In this document: piece after piece, positions 45,367 through 57,192 of the stretch
How positions within the stretch are numbered: position 1 is the stretch's first letter
Layout of the letters: each line of letters starts with the position of its first letter
From: Deroplatys truncata
Taxonomy: Eukaryota > Arthropoda > Insecta > Mantodea > Mantidae
Reading direction: 5' to 3'
Length of the DNA stretch: 64,000 nt
Assembly (NCBI GenBank): GCA_030765065.1
Contig: CM060978.1
Span: 60,969,421-61,033,420, forward strand
The notes under the pieces: model-generated
What the model was told of the DNA's origin: nothing
Databases searched by the model: none
What the model saw: the letters and a program-made list of their open reading frames with translations, nothing else
Program-made: the position numbers and the translations under genes

Positions 45367-45987
45367 GTTCAGTATATTCCAGAGATGCGACACAAAGGTT
45401 TTCAAGAAAATCCCCTTACCCCAGATTACCCTTTACATGGAACATTTTTCGGACATTTTAGTTTTCTCAAAAATGGCTAACGATTTTGATTGAAATATCA
45501 TATGTTTAAAATGACAAATAAAATGTATATCTCGAATTTTCTGGGAATGTCTCCAAAAGTATTCTTTATTGTGAACGACTTTTGCATAACTGGTAAACCA
45601 TAAGAGACAGACAATATTTTACTACACAAAAAATTTAGATCGCGTTAAAATACACAATTTATGTCATATACGTTTTTTGTTGTTGAGTGAACCATTTTCG
45701 AGATATTGCTTGTTATTCCCTTAAATTTTCCAATACTTATACTTTTTCTCAAATTCGTTATTCTTTTTTGTCCTGGTAAAGCAAAGAGAATGGAATACTC
45801 CACATAGCAACCAGCTCTTAAAATATTTGACTATCGCTTAAAGCCTAACAATTCCCTTTGCATCTACAAGAAAATTAACAATAAGATTAACATCTCGATT
45901 ATCATGAAGCATATGGAGAATAAGCGTTTGTAAAAATAGTTTGTACAAGAGTAGAGAAAATCATGTGAGTGTAACACATAAGATTTT
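45367..45987 (+). mobile_element. family A element, right part
   Basis: GGTTCAGTATATTCCAGAGATG onward to ACACATAAGATTTTT. Joins 44192-44400 without a gap in family order. Confidence 0.8.
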
Positions 45988-46124
45988 TCATATCTTATAT
46001 AGTGTATCCTGAAATTACTGAGATTTCATTTCCTTGGCTGTGATGCAGTGTTAATCACTTTGTCGTATTGTCCAGACTTCATTTCCTTACATGAGTACTG
46101 TATTTCAATGTCTTATAGGCGTTT
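45988..46124. other. no recognised feature
   Basis: Short AT-rich spacer. Confidence 0.4.
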
Positions 46125-46410
46125 ATATAACAATAGTAAAAATGAAAATAAATAGTAATAGCGAATGGTCTGTCATGTATCAACAGATAATAAAAGCAGG
46201 CAAACTGGACGGCAACCTAATGCCATCTGCCCCTCATAAAAGCAGAGGGTATAGTTGCCTAGCACTAAGGCCTCATAAAACATTAAGTAAGATGGATGGT
46301 ACAAAGATGAGAAGCCTAATTGTTCGCCGCACACCGAGCCCCGAGGTAACTCCTAACAGATCCATCGCGATATGACCAGCAGTTGAACTAAATAAAGAGA
46401 GAGGGGGAGA
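46125..46410 (+). repeat. repeat family C, copy 2 (single unit)
   Basis: AATAGTAATAGCGAATGG, AACTGGACGGCAACCTAATG, CCATCTGC, ACAGATCCATCGCGATATGACC, then AATAAAGAGAGAGGGGGAGAG. Matches 31056-31510 but has one unit where that copy has three. Ends in the same AATAAA plus GA tail. Confidence 0.7.
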
Positions 46411-46424
46411 GAGAGGTATATTTT

Positions 46425-46590
46425 TTTCAATCGACTTTATAATAATCGAGATAAACGTTTGCATAAATGGTTTTATTCCATATTTGCTTGTAGGTATAAG
46501 GAGATTAAGGGGAATACAGAAGACTTATGCGATAGTCAAATCTTTTTTAAGGGCGGGTCGCTCTTAAATTCCCTTCTATTTGAATCAACA
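46425..46590 (-). repeat. family A fragment
   Basis: AATCGAGATAAACGTTTGC, ATTTGCTTGTAGGTATAAGG and GATAGTCAAATC match the minus reading of the right third of family A. Confidence 0.6.
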
Positions 46591-46594
46591 TAAG

Positions 46595-47282
46595 AAAAAA
46601 ATCTTATGTATTACACTCTCATGACTTTCTCTACTCTTATAGAAAATACCCAACACAAAGAAATGAATAACGATTTCCCATTTGAGAAAACAAGTATTGA
46701 AAAATTTAAGGGAATAACAAGCAATATCTCGAAAATGGTTCACTCAAAAAAAAAAAGACGTAGGTATATGACATAAATTGTGTTGTTTAACGCAATCTAC
46801 ATTTTTTGTGTAGTAAAATTTTGTCTATCTATTTTGGTTTACTAGTTATGCAAAAGTCGTTCACAATGAAGAATCCTTTTGGGAACATTCCCAGAAAATT
46901 TCGAGATATATATTTCATTTGTCATAAAAATACCTTAAACATATGATATTTTAATCAAAATCGTTAGAGCAATTTTTGAGAAAATTAAAATTTTCGAAAA
47001 TTTTTTCATGTAAATGGTACTCTGGGGTGGCGGGATTTTCTTGAAAACCTTCGTGTCGCATCTCTGGAAAATATTGAATCTAAATACCAAGTTTGGTGTT
47101 TATCCGACTGTTCGTTTCTGAGTTATGCTGTTCATAGACACACACACACGCACGGATGTTTCCAAAAATGCTTTTATTGGATTCAGGGGGTCTCAAAACA
47201 TATATTTCCGGTAAAATCTCGGTATGGAATTTTTGGGTGGAATACAATACTTCCCCTACTTAGTAAACGTAGTAGAGAAAGT
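46595..47282 (-). mobile_element. family A element with deletion near one end
   Basis: Starts AAAAATCTTATGTATTACAC, keeps the ACTTTCTCTACT motif, lacks about 180 bases up to AATGAATAACG, then is complete to GTAGTAGAGAAAGTAATA. CA tract short (about 47138-47149). Confidence 0.85.
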
Positions 47283-47890
47283 AATATGAATAGCAATTTT
47301 ACACTTGAGAAAAGTGTTAAGTATTTAAAAATTGAAACCAACAACCAGAAACATCTTTGTGGTTAACTGCATTTAAAAGAAGAAAATATATTTTACATTG
47401 TGTGATTTAACATGATTTACATTTTTTGTGAAGCAAGAATTTGTCTATGTTTTATGGTTCACAGATTATTCGAAAGTTATTCAGCATGAAGAAAGCATTA
47501 CAAGCTATTCACAGAAAATACAACATATACGTTTTATTTCTCGTGCAGATATCTTAAACATACGGAATTTGAATCCAAATTGTTAGAGCCATCTTCCAAA
47601 AAAATCTGAAACTACGAAGCTTTTGCATGTAAAGGGTAATTTGGCGTAGGCAGGTTTTCTTAAAATCTTCGTGTCGCATCCTTGGAAATTCCTAAATTTA
47701 AATACCAAGTTTGGCATTTAACCAACATTTTGCTTTTAAGTTATGCTGTTTGCAGACACACCGACACACGCATTTAGACCTTTTTTTTCTAAAAATGCGT
47801 TTCTAGGATTCAGGAGACCTCTTAACGTAAATTTCAGACATCAAATTTTTGACATGGAATGCAGTATTTTCTCTAAGTACTATAGTAATT
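47283..47890 (-). mobile_element. older family A copy, head-to-tail with the previous one
   Basis: AATAGCAATTTTACACTTGAG, TTTGTCTATGTTTTATGGTTC, TCTTCGTGTCGCATCCTTGG and GATTCAGGAGACCTC, ending near AGTAATTAGCAAAG. It lacks its outer portion at the junction with the preceding copy, as at 6240. Confidence 0.7.
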
Positions 47891-48110
47891 AGCAAAGTTT
47901 TAAGAGCAAATAGGGCTCATTTTAATTATTATAACAAACAAACCTGTAAGGCAGGGCCCCTGAATTAATGTCGGGTCCAGGCGGTAAGCAGAGTAATGTT
48001 TTGTATTTAAATAGACCTGATCTCAGAGAGGTTGTTGGCTATCTTAAGGCCCAGAACACATTGCGTAGACATACGAGGGCTATACTAAACATTTTTAGAA
48101 TGTCATGTTT
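47891..48110. other. no recognised feature
   Basis: Short spacer. Confidence 0.4.
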
Positions 48111-48900
48111 CAAAAACAAAATCTGATGTGTTACACTCGCATGACTTTCTCTACTCTTGCACAAAATATTTTTACAAACTCTTATTCTGCATCAATTTCA
48201 TATTAATCGAGATAAACATTTGCAGAAACGATCTTTTGACATGCAAAGAGAATTACATTTTACACATAGCGACCAGTTCAAAAACTATTCGACTATCGCT
48301 TAAGGCGTACTATTCCCCTTGTTTTGTATTTGCAAGGGCAAAATAGAAATACAGTAGCCTTTAAGCATAGACATATCTCTTAATAGCTGGTTGCTATGTG
48401 CAGAAACATTCTCTTTGCAACAGATTAATGCTCTTTGCATATCCAAGACAAACAAATGAATAATGAATTCCCATTTGAGAAAATAAGTATTGAAAAATTT
48501 AAGGGAATAGCAAGCAATATCTCGAAAATGGTTTACTCAACAAAAAAAATATATATATGACATAAATTGTGTAATTTACGCGATCTATATTTTTGGTGTA
48601 GTAAAATTTTGTCTGTCTCTTATGGTTTACCAAAAGTCGTTCACAATGAAGAATACTTTTGGAGACATTCCCAGAAAATTCGGGATATACATTTCGTTTG
48701 TCAGGAAAATATGTTAAACATATGATATTTTAATCAAAATTTTGAGAAAATGAAATTTTTCGAAAAATGTTTCATGTAAAGGTAATCTGGGGTGGGATAT
48801 TTTCTTGAAAACCTTCGTGTTGCATTTCTGGAAGATACTGAACCTAAATACCAAGTTTGGTGTGTATCCGACGGTTCGTTTCTGAGTTATGCTATTCACA

Positions 48901-48961
<61 letters not shown>

Positions 48962-49126
48962 GCACACACGAACAGACACAGACACCACACGGACATGTTT
49001 CCAAACATGCTTTTTTTTGGATTCAGGGGTCTCAAAACATATATTTCCGGTGAAATCTCGGTATCGAATTTTTGGGTGGAATACAATACTTCCCCTACTG
49101 ATTATACGTAGTAGAGAAAGTAAAAA
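48111..49126 (-). mobile_element. family A element, long copy with internal inversion and (CA)n
   Basis: Both ends present. Within it, about 48236-48320 reads in plus orientation (GACATGCAAAGAGAATTAC, CACATAGCGACCAG, GACTATCGCTTAAGGCGTAC, ATTCCCCTT), followed by the same region in minus orientation, making an internal hairpin. A pure CA tract lies at 48901-48957 (about 28 units). Variant subfamily shared with 17034 and 51210. Confidence 0.85.
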
Positions 49127-49249
49127 TAAAATTTGTTTATATTTTACAGCTACGTTCTAATGTTTTGAAGTTGATTGCCGTGTAGTTTGTTCAATTTTCT
49201 CTAACAGTGTATCAATTATCATCTATTATCATTGTTATTATCATTTGTT
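49127..49249. other. no recognised feature
   Basis: Short spacer with a TCATTATCAT-type run. Confidence 0.35.
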
Positions 49250-49445
49250 CATAGGCCTTTTTATCAGGCTTAAGGTTCCTTTACGTCCTGTAAATCTAGG
49301 ATTCTGGACCACCGGCTTTACTTCCCCTCCAAGTGAAGCCATGCTAAGGACCTTTACGCCCGAAAAAATCCACGCCCCTAACCGGTTTTGAACATGCGTC
49401 CTCAGGAACTAGTAGCACGCCTGGACCACGGAGGACGACGCTAAT
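49250..49445 (-). mobile_element. tRNA-derived SINE, type 2, copy 2
   Basis: Homologous to 12690-12900 (TTATCAGGCTTAAGGTTCC, CTTTACGTCCTGTAAATC, CTGGACCACCGG, CACGGAGGACGACG). The B-box complement is CCGGTTTTGAAC-like and is degraded. Confidence 0.65.
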
Positions 49446-50284
49446 CCCCGTCGTATTATTTTGTTATCGTGAAGTTGGAGGTTTGTTAGGGCTAGGTTTC
49501 TCCCAGTGTAGAGGCATGGACCTTTGCTAACGGTTTGCTAGCGGTAACGAAGATAGAGCTAGGATCGTGGACATGTAACTGTGTCACTGGATAACATGAT
49601 AACACGAATACCTATAAACTTTGAATTTCACCTGTAATTAAACTCCCGTTCACACTGTATAAATGCGTGTAATATTCCCTTTCTTACACTTTCACAAAAT
49701 ACATGCCACTATTAGAATATTCGAGGCGTTGTCAACTTTGTCCTTAATATCACGCCACTAACTCTCTCGCTATCATTAATTCTCGCGTAACTTTCTGGTT
49801 TACGCAAAATTACATATTTAAATACAACACTATCAGCACCTTCGCGGAATTAGCGCTAATCTCGCTGGAATATATGCATCGGCACTTTCATTGCCCGCGG
49901 AATAATTGCGCACGAATTTTCTCTCACTTACTAGCGTGACTTCGGTGTGATTTACGAGACTGGGGGTACTGACAGGTGTTCCCTGCTCTATTTATACTAA
50001 ACTACCCCACGCTTGCAACATAACTAAACTAATTCCTTGATAGTCACTATTTCGCGCCTTTGGCTTATGGGCTCAACTACGTGACTATTTACATTACGTA
50101 TCCTAGGACTTCTGTTTTCCTCTACATTGCGCTTTCTACGTCGCCTACTCTACCTTCTTTGATATTAACAAGTGACGAATAGACTTTTACTCTTCGCTTG
50201 TTTTTTGTTTTAATCGATTATAAATGGTATAAGGTACATACTTATGTAATTTTCTTATTACTTGGACCTTTAAAGGAGTCTTAT
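49446..50284 (-). promoter_or_regulatory. LTR-like segment with TATA box
   Basis: Minus strand contains GGTAGTTTAGTATAAATAGAG (about 49990-50010) followed about 30 bases downstream by ACACCTGTCAGTACCC, an initiator-like context. The downstream composition (CGCGAGAATTAATG..., GGCGTGATATTAAGG) is similar in style to the LTR at 44401-45366. It may be an LTR; no primer site or target duplication was found. Confidence 0.35.
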
Positions 50285-51030
50285 AGTTGTTGTTGATGAT
50301 GATGATTTGTTTTAAGGGCACTCAACTGCTTGATTATTAGCGCCCTTTTAAAACAGATCATGGAATAGGCCAGAGATAAAGATCAGCACAAAATATCATA
50401 ACAAAGGCCAAAGATAAGCATGAATATAAACATTATAATAAAAGCCAGATATAAAGATGAATATGAAAGACATAGGAAAAGTTAGAAATAAATATAAATA
50501 TATAAAACTAAACCAAGAAGTATGAAACACCTGAATTCAACATAACTAAATTCGCATTTGGAAATTTACCATTCACACAAAATTAAAGATCCTATCAACC
50601 CCTTGCTTATCACCCACTAAGACCTCCGCAAGACTGGCCGGCAATTGCAGAGTGTCCCGAAGATGTGCTAGAGCAAAACGCGACGGACCGACAGACCTTC
50701 GTTCCAAAGCGGACAAGCAGGAGCAGGTTCACCCTTAAAAAGCTAACTGTGCGTAAAATTGCAGTGGCCAATACGCAACCGAGCCAAAATCACCTCCTCA
50801 CGACGAGATACACGAGAGGAAGCTACCAAGTTTATCGGAATGTGCTTCGCTGCTCTAAGCTTATTTCCGCGGAAAGCTAACCACTCCTCGCGCCAGCACA
50901 GCTCTCCGCACAACAAAGTCTTCCGAGGTTACTTAAGATATTTTAACACTGATTTCTGTGGTTGCCGCCTTAGCTGCCAAATCTGCAAGCTCTTTCCCCG
51001 GCAAGCCAACGTGACCAAGAGCTCTTATGG
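50285..51030 (-). pseudogene. LINE retrotransposon 3' part: RNase H end, C-terminal domain and 3' UTR
   Basis: Minus strand from about 51030: ALGHVGLPGKELADLAAKAA, the last catalytic-region helix of an RNase H domain as found in I/Jockey/R1-type LINE proteins; a stop; then in shifted frames RREEVILARLRIGHCNFTHS and LFKGEPAPACPLWNEGLSVR, a conserved LINE C-terminal domain in which a Cys of the usual CPLC is Trp. A roughly 350-base 3' UTR follows, ending with GGGCGCTAATAATCAAGC and ATCATCATCATCAACAACAA, a simple-repeat tail on the minus strand. 5'-truncated, with stops and frameshifts. Plus-strand frames at 50665-51046 are shadows. Confidence 0.8.
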
Positions 51031-51102
51031 TCCAGACATATTATAGTATATTGATATGTAACAATGTGCTCATCTTGCTTTTTGCCATTTACTGTAAGCT
51101 TT

Positions 51103-51209
51103 ATTTTTACTTTCTCTACTATGTATAGTAAATAGGGGAAGTATTGTATTCCACCCAAAAATTCGATACCGAGATTTCACCGGAAATATATGTTTTGAGA
51201 CCCCCTGAA
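51103..51209 (+). mobile_element. family A host copy, left part
   Basis: TTTTTACTTTCTCTACTATG to CCCCCTGAATACCAAAAAA. It stops in its A run, where a minus copy begins, and resumes at 52135 with AAAGCATTTTTGG. Confidence 0.88.
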
Positions 51210-52134
51210 TACCAAAAAATATCTAGTGTGTTACACTCACATGACTTTCTCTACTCTTGTACAAACTATTTTTACAAACGCTTATCCTCTATCTACTTCA
51301 TGTTAATCGAGATAAACATTTGCAGACTGTATCTTATTGCTAATTTTCTTGTAGATGTAAGGGAAATATATATTTACAAGGGCAATATAGAAATACAGTA
51401 GCCTTTAAGCGCATACATATCTCTTAATAGCTGGTTGCTAGGTGCAGCACTATTCACTTTGCCACAGATTAATACTCTTTGCATATCCAAGACAAAAAAA
51501 ATGAATAACGAATTCCCATTTGAGAAAATAAGTATTGAAAAATTTAAGGGAATAACAAGTAGTATCTCGAAAATGGTTCACTCAACAACAAAAATGTATA
51601 TGACATAAATTGTGTATTTTAACGCGATCTACATCTTTTGTGTAGTATCTCTTATGGTTTACCAGTTTTCCAAAAGTCGTTCACAGTGAAGAATACTATG
51701 GATAAATTCCCAGAAAATTCAAGATATACATTTTATTTTTCATGAAAATATCTTGAACATATGATATTTTAATCAAAATCGTTAGTCTTTTTTGAGAAAA
51801 TTAAACTTTTCGAAAACTGTTCCATGTAAAGGGTACACTGTGGTGGGGGGATCTTCTTGAAAACCTTTGTGTCGCATCTCTGGAAGATACTGAACCTAAA
51901 TACCAAGTTTGGTGTTTATCCGACTGTTGGTTTCTAAGTTATGCTGTTCACAGACAAACACACAGACACACAGACAGACAGACAGACAGACACACACACA
52001 CGGACATGTTTCCAAAAATGATTTTTTTGGATTCAGGGGATCCCAAAACATGTATTTCCGGTGAAATCTCGGTATCGAATTTTTGGTGGAATACAATACT
52101 TCCCCTACTTACTATACGTAGTAGAGAAAGTAAA
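51210..52134 (-). mobile_element. family A element inserted inside another family A element
   Basis: Complete minus copy (TCTAGTGTGTTACACTCACA to GTAGTAGAGAAAGTAAAA), with a CACAGACAGACAGACA tract at 51957-52000. Removing it restores the expected family sequence CCAAAAAAAGCATTTTTGG of the host copy. Confidence 0.92.
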
Positions 52135-52853
52135 AGCATTTTTGGAAACATGTCGATTTGTGTGTGTGTCTGTGGAACAGCATAACTCAGAAACGAACAG
52201 TGGGATAAACACTAAACTTAGTATTTAGGTTCACTATCTTCCAGAGATGCGACACGAAGGTTTTCAAGAAAATCCCCCATCCCAGATTACACTTTACATG
52301 GAACATTTTTAGAAAATTTTAATTTTCTCAAAAATGGCTAACGATTTTGATTAAAATATCATATGTTTAAGACATTTTTATTACAAATAAAATGTATATC
52401 TTGAATTTTCTGGGAGTGTCTCCAAAAGTGTTCTTCATATGAGCGACTTTTGCATAACTGGTAAACTGAACGAGATAGATAAAATTCTTGTACACAAATA
52501 ATTTAGATCTCGTTAAAGCACACAATTTATGTCATATACATTTTCTTTTTTCGAGTGAACCACTTCCGAGATATTCGTTGTTATAATTTTGAATTTTCAA
52601 TACTTATACTTTTTCTCAAATGGGAATTCATTATTCGTTTTTTTTTGTCCTGGACATGCAAGGAGAATGAAATACTCCACTTAGCAACGAGCTTTTAAAA
52701 TATTTGACTATCGCTTATTCCCCTTGCACCTACAAGAAAATTATCAATACGATTTATCACGATTAACGTGAGTTAAATAGAGAATAAGCGTATGTAAGAA
52801 TGTTTTGTACAGGAGCAGAGAAAGTCATGCGACTATAATACATAAGATTTTTA
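52135..52853 (+). mobile_element. family A host copy, right part
   Basis: From AGCATTTTTGGAAACATGTC to ATACATAAGATTTTT. With 51103-51209 it forms one interrupted plus copy. Its orientation relative to the inserted copy makes a nearly spacer-free inverted repeat. Confidence 0.9.
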
Positions 52854-53380
52854 TAAACATTAAATTAGTCCCTCAATTGAAACTTAACCGACTATCTTAG
52901 GCTACTTATATAAACTCATAATAAAAATTGGTAGGATTCTGATGTTTATTTTCAGAGAAAAATGAACTTATAAATAGAAGTATGTAAATTATATTCGAAA
53001 CTATTTTACGATAATTACATAATTTTATAATTAAAGAATTTAAAGACACCTAAAAACCTTGATACCAGTATATTCAGAAAACCTTCTTTAATAAGCATTA
53101 AAAGGTTCATGTCCTAGATGATGCAGTTTTAGAGAAAACTGATTTTCCCCTGTGATCTCTACCAAGTGCTTTAAATACAAAAGATGTGGACTAGAAAGTT
53201 TCACTTTTGCGCTCACAAGACACGTTTTTAAGATATGCTAACTTAAAATACCAGGAAGATTTTAACATGTTCCTTTAAGAACAACGTATTACATGCGTAT
53301 ATATAAATTATCTTTATAACATAATACATAATACAATATTATTTGTGGTGGCAAAATATGATCTCAGTGTCTAATGAAAA
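52854..53380. other. no recognised feature
   Basis: AT-rich DNA; nothing placed. Confidence 0.4.
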
Positions 53381-54950
53381 TTTAGGTAATGTTGCTGCCA
53401 GTCTATCCCTGTCCTACGTCACCTCGCTAAATCATACCAACGTTGTAGCGATTAAGAACACTAGAATGATGTGTATGTTGGCAGTATGGAGAATGAACGC
53501 GAGTTACATGCAGGAACGGATGTGTCGAATTACGGTAGGTGCGGAATGGACCATAAGTGTAAATGGAACGGATCGTAGGAAAATCCAATATTCATGATCA
53601 GGAAAAAGGGTGCCTGCGACGGGGTTTTTACGCAAATCCTCATCAATTTGCTAAAATGAATGGTATTTGGTGCTACGGGATATTTAAAGTATAGCGTTTG
53701 TCAGTCACACTAGTACTGGAACTGCGTGTTGGTTAAATAAGCGAATATTACGATATGTTACATTTTAAGGTTATTTACCTATTGGGGAATTGCTCGAGGT
53801 TATGACTTAATAATTATTTGAGGTTAAATAGGCGAATATTACGATATGTTACATTTTAAGGTTATTTACCTATTGGGGAATTGCTCGAGGTTATGATATA
53901 ATAATTATTGGAGGTTAAATAGGCGTATATTGCGATATGTTTCATTTGAAGGTTATTTAACTATTGGGGAGTTGCTCGAGGTTATGATGTAATAATTACT
54001 TAGGATAAATAAGCGAATATTACGAAATGTATCATTTTAGGGTATTTACCTATTGGGAAATTGCTGGAGGTTATGATTTAATAATTATTTGAGGTTAAAT
54101 AAGCGAATATTACGATTTGTTACATTTTAAGGTTATTTACGTATTGGGGAATTGCTCGAGGTTATGATGTAATAATTATTTGTGGTTAAATAGGCGAATA
54201 TTGCGATATGTTACATTTTAAGGTTATTTACCTATTGGGGAATTGCTCGAGGTTATGATGTAATAATTATTTGAGGTTAAATAAGCGAATATTGCGATTT
54301 GTTACATTTTAAGGTCATTTACCTATTGGGGAATTGCTCGAGGTTATGATGGAATAATTATTTGAGGTTAAATAGGCGAATATTGCGATATGTTACATTT
54401 TAAGGTTATTTACCTATTGGGAAGTTGCTCGAGGTTATGATGTAAATATTATTTGAGGTCATACGGTATATAAGTTAGCCAAGGTTTATTTCACCACAAT
54501 ATGAAGACGCCCTCATTTATTCTGCAATTTTACTGCTCTATCTTATATTTTGGGTTCAATTAAGGAATATAATGCATACGCAACATGCCACTATAAAATA
54601 AAGCTGGTGTGTTGCTAACAGTTAATACATATGACAGTAAAAGACGTAATTAAAGTAATTAATAATTTTCAGTCCAACAAGATCTTCACGTGATTAAGCA
54701 GCCAATTAAAATGCTGAGATGAATGAAAGCTAATAATGCGTAATAGTAATAGTTATCCATTTTGAACAACGACTTTCCCGCGCTCTTCTCCGTCTCGTCG
54801 GCATTTATACATAATGCCAACATCATCCTCATAATGCGTTACTGCCACTCGCGTATTTCTAGTGATGTTTTAATTTAGCGTGTTGGCAGCATACGGTAAC
54901 GTAGGACAGGGAGAGCCTGGCAGCAACATTACCAAAATTTATATCGACTA
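53381..54950. mobile_element. inverted-repeat-bounded element carrying a minisatellite
   Basis: AAATTTAGGTAATGTTGCTGCC followed by AGTCTATCCCTGTCCTACGT at 53381-53422 recurs inverted at about 54900-54950 (ACGTAGGACAGGGAGAGCCTGG then CAGCAACATTACCAAAATTT). The pair matches over about 42 bases with few mismatches. Between them lie unassigned DNA (53423-53730, 54463-54899) and the 91-bp array. No transposase. It could be a non-autonomous DNA transposon. Target duplications not found; the right flank is a family A right-end fragment. Confidence 0.55.
53731..54462 (+). repeat. 91-bp minisatellite, 8 units
   Basis: Unit begins GGTTAAATARGCGAATATT and contains GATATGTTACATTTTAAGG, TTACCTATTGGGGAATTGC and TCGAGGTTATGATGTAATAA. 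Starts at 53731, 53822, 53913 and so on. Units differ by a few percent. No open frame is maintained, unlike the 36- and 69-bp arrays. Confidence 0.95.
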
Positions 54951-55028
54951 ACAAGGAATAAGCCTTTGTAGGATATTTGTAGAGGAGTGGATAGAGAAAG
55001 TCATGCGAATGCCACACAAGATGTTTTT
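54951..55028 (+). repeat. family A right-end fragment
   Basis: ATCGACTAACAAGGAATAAGCC, GAGTGGATAGAGAAAGTCATG and GCCACACAAGATGTTTTTT match the last 80 bases. Confidence 0.7.
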
Positions 55029-55905
55029 TTAATTAACGCCGGGATAGAAGTGAATTCTCGTTATCCCCATTTATTTCCATTTTATATTGATGCATCATTT
55101 GTGACACTTGGAGTCACAAGAACGTCAAAAACTGCCAGTGTTTTTTTTACAAAATGACGAGCGCAAGGATTTAGCGTTGCCCATTTTAATCCGGTGCGAA
55201 CCCAGTAGGTTTTCTGTAAATACTGCCCCTTTCCCCCTTCGGCACAAATCTCTCACTCACCCACTTTCGTGCAGGCAATTAAAAAGAGATTGTAATTTAG
55301 CGGCGAATGGGTAATCCTTTTTTTCTCTCCGGTAGGCACTCTGAAAGCTTTATGTATTATTTAATTACATTAGACGTACTGCAGAGACAAAAATAATAAC
55401 AAATCTCGGCTTCCTGGAATCTGCTTTAAGCAAATTAATGTCTGCAACAACATTTTTATTATACAATTGTGGATTTGCTCGCGGGGATTTACACGACAGG
55501 TGAAATATTCCTTGCTACTTCATTATACGCGGAACAGGTGCCTGAACATGTAGGCTTCCAAGGAAACGAAACACCTGAATATTCAAAGGTAAAATAATAA
55601 CACACATTGTATTTCTAAAACTCATAAAGGTAAATAAAAGGTAATTCTGCATTTTTGCAGTTCGTGTAAGCCGTATAATTCGGTTCTAATATTATACCAA
55701 AATTACGAGACTCGACAAATTATCATCAAAAGTCATAATTGCTTGTATTTAGCCTGTCACAGTCTCACGACTTTCCCTATCATAAGCTTCATATAATATT
55801 TTATTATACGTTTGGTGTTAAAACTTATTTTTCTACGCAATTTACGTAACTAAGAATATATTTTTGACTTGAAATACTCTCAAAGAAAACAATATTGTCT
55901 TTTCT
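55029..55905. other. no recognised gene
   Basis: Open frame 55108-55314 (68 codons) has no domain. A weak family A right-end trace (CTCACGACTTTCCCTATC) at about 55763. Confidence 0.4.
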
Positions 55906-56733
55906 ACCTTCTCTATAGATAAGTAAGGGAAGTATTGTATTCCATCTAAAAATTCGAAGTAAATTTTCACTGGAAATATGTTTTGAGATCCCATGAACCA
56001 TCAGAAAGCATTTTTTGAACAAGGTCTGTGTTGAGGTATCCGTGAGCTACATAAGTCAAAAAGAAAAGTCTGATGAATACCAAATTTGGTATTAAATTTC
56101 AGTACCTTCCAAAGATTTAAAACAAAAAATACCTCACACCAAGCTACCCTTTACATGGAACATTTTTCGAAATTTTTTACTTTCTAAAAGTCACTAACGG
56201 TTTTAATTAAAATACCGCATATAAGGATATTTATATGAGGATGAATTGTACGTACACCTTGAATTTTCTGGAAATAGCCTGAGAAGTCCTTTTTATTCGG
56301 AACGAATTTTATATAATATTCTATAACTGATAAACGTTAAACGATAGACAAAAACGTACTACTCAAAAATGTAGATCTCTTTAAAACACATAATTTATTT
56401 TGATAGCATTTCTTGTTGCATCAGTCAATTCCAAAATATCCGTTATTAATGTTTCAAATTGTTCAATACTTTTAAAGTCTTGTCAATTTCCAGCTGTCTC
56501 TTGCAATGTCATGGAAAGGGTATGGAATTTTAAAGTCAGCATTATAGCGTCGGTTTCTAAAATATTTGACTATCGTTATTCTATAACGAAATGTGCAATG
56601 TAGCTATTTCCGGAAAGCTTTATCTCAATTAAAATGAAATAGGAAAATAAGATTTTATAAGAATAATGTGTTTACCAATTAGTAAGTAAAGGAGGGTAGA
56701 AAAAGTCTTGTGAAGGTATCATATAAGATTGTT
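55906..56733 (+). mobile_element. diverged family A copy, older subfamily
   Basis: CTACCTTCTCTATAGATAAG, GTATTGTATTCCATCTAAAAA, GCATTTTTTGAACAAGGTC, ACCCTTTACATGGAACATT and GTAGATCTCTTTAAAACAC, ending TATCATATAAGATTGTTTT. No CA tract. Confidence 0.8.
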
Positions 56734-56754
56734 TTTGCTTTGTTCCATTTATAT

Positions 56755-57192
56755 ACCGCCTTTAACATCTAAGGTAATATCGGCAGCTTTGCCTTTGGAG
56801 CAATTGCTCATCGATTGCAATGATGTTCACTCGTTTACCGTTGTGTATTTTTTACTTTGGGTTCAGAGCAATTGCTCATCCATCGGCAATGATGTTCACT
56901 CGTTTACCGTTGTGTATTTTTTACTTTGGGTTCAGAGGTATTGCTCATCCATCGGCAATGATGTTTATTCGTTTACCGTTGTGTATTTTTTACTTTGGGT
57001 TCAGAGCAATAGCTCATCCTTCGGCAACGATGTTCACTCGTTTACCGTTGTGTATTTTTTACTTTGGGTTTGGAGCAATTACTCCTCCATCGGCAATGAT
57101 GTTTACTCGTTTACCGTTGTGTATTTTTTACTTTGGGTTCAGAGCAATTGCTCATCCATCGGCAATGATGTTTACTCGTTTACCGCTGTATA
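56755..57192 (+). repeat. 69-bp minisatellite, first block (about 6 units)
   Basis: Unit: ATGATGTTCACTCGTTTACC, GTTGTGTATTTTTTACTTTG, GGTTCAGAGCAATTGCTCAT, CCATCGGCA. Starts at 56821, 56890, 56959, 57028, 57097 and 57166. The period is 23 codons, so frames at 56729-57217 and 56820-57224 stay open; these are repeat artefacts. Interrupted by family A. Confidence 0.93.
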
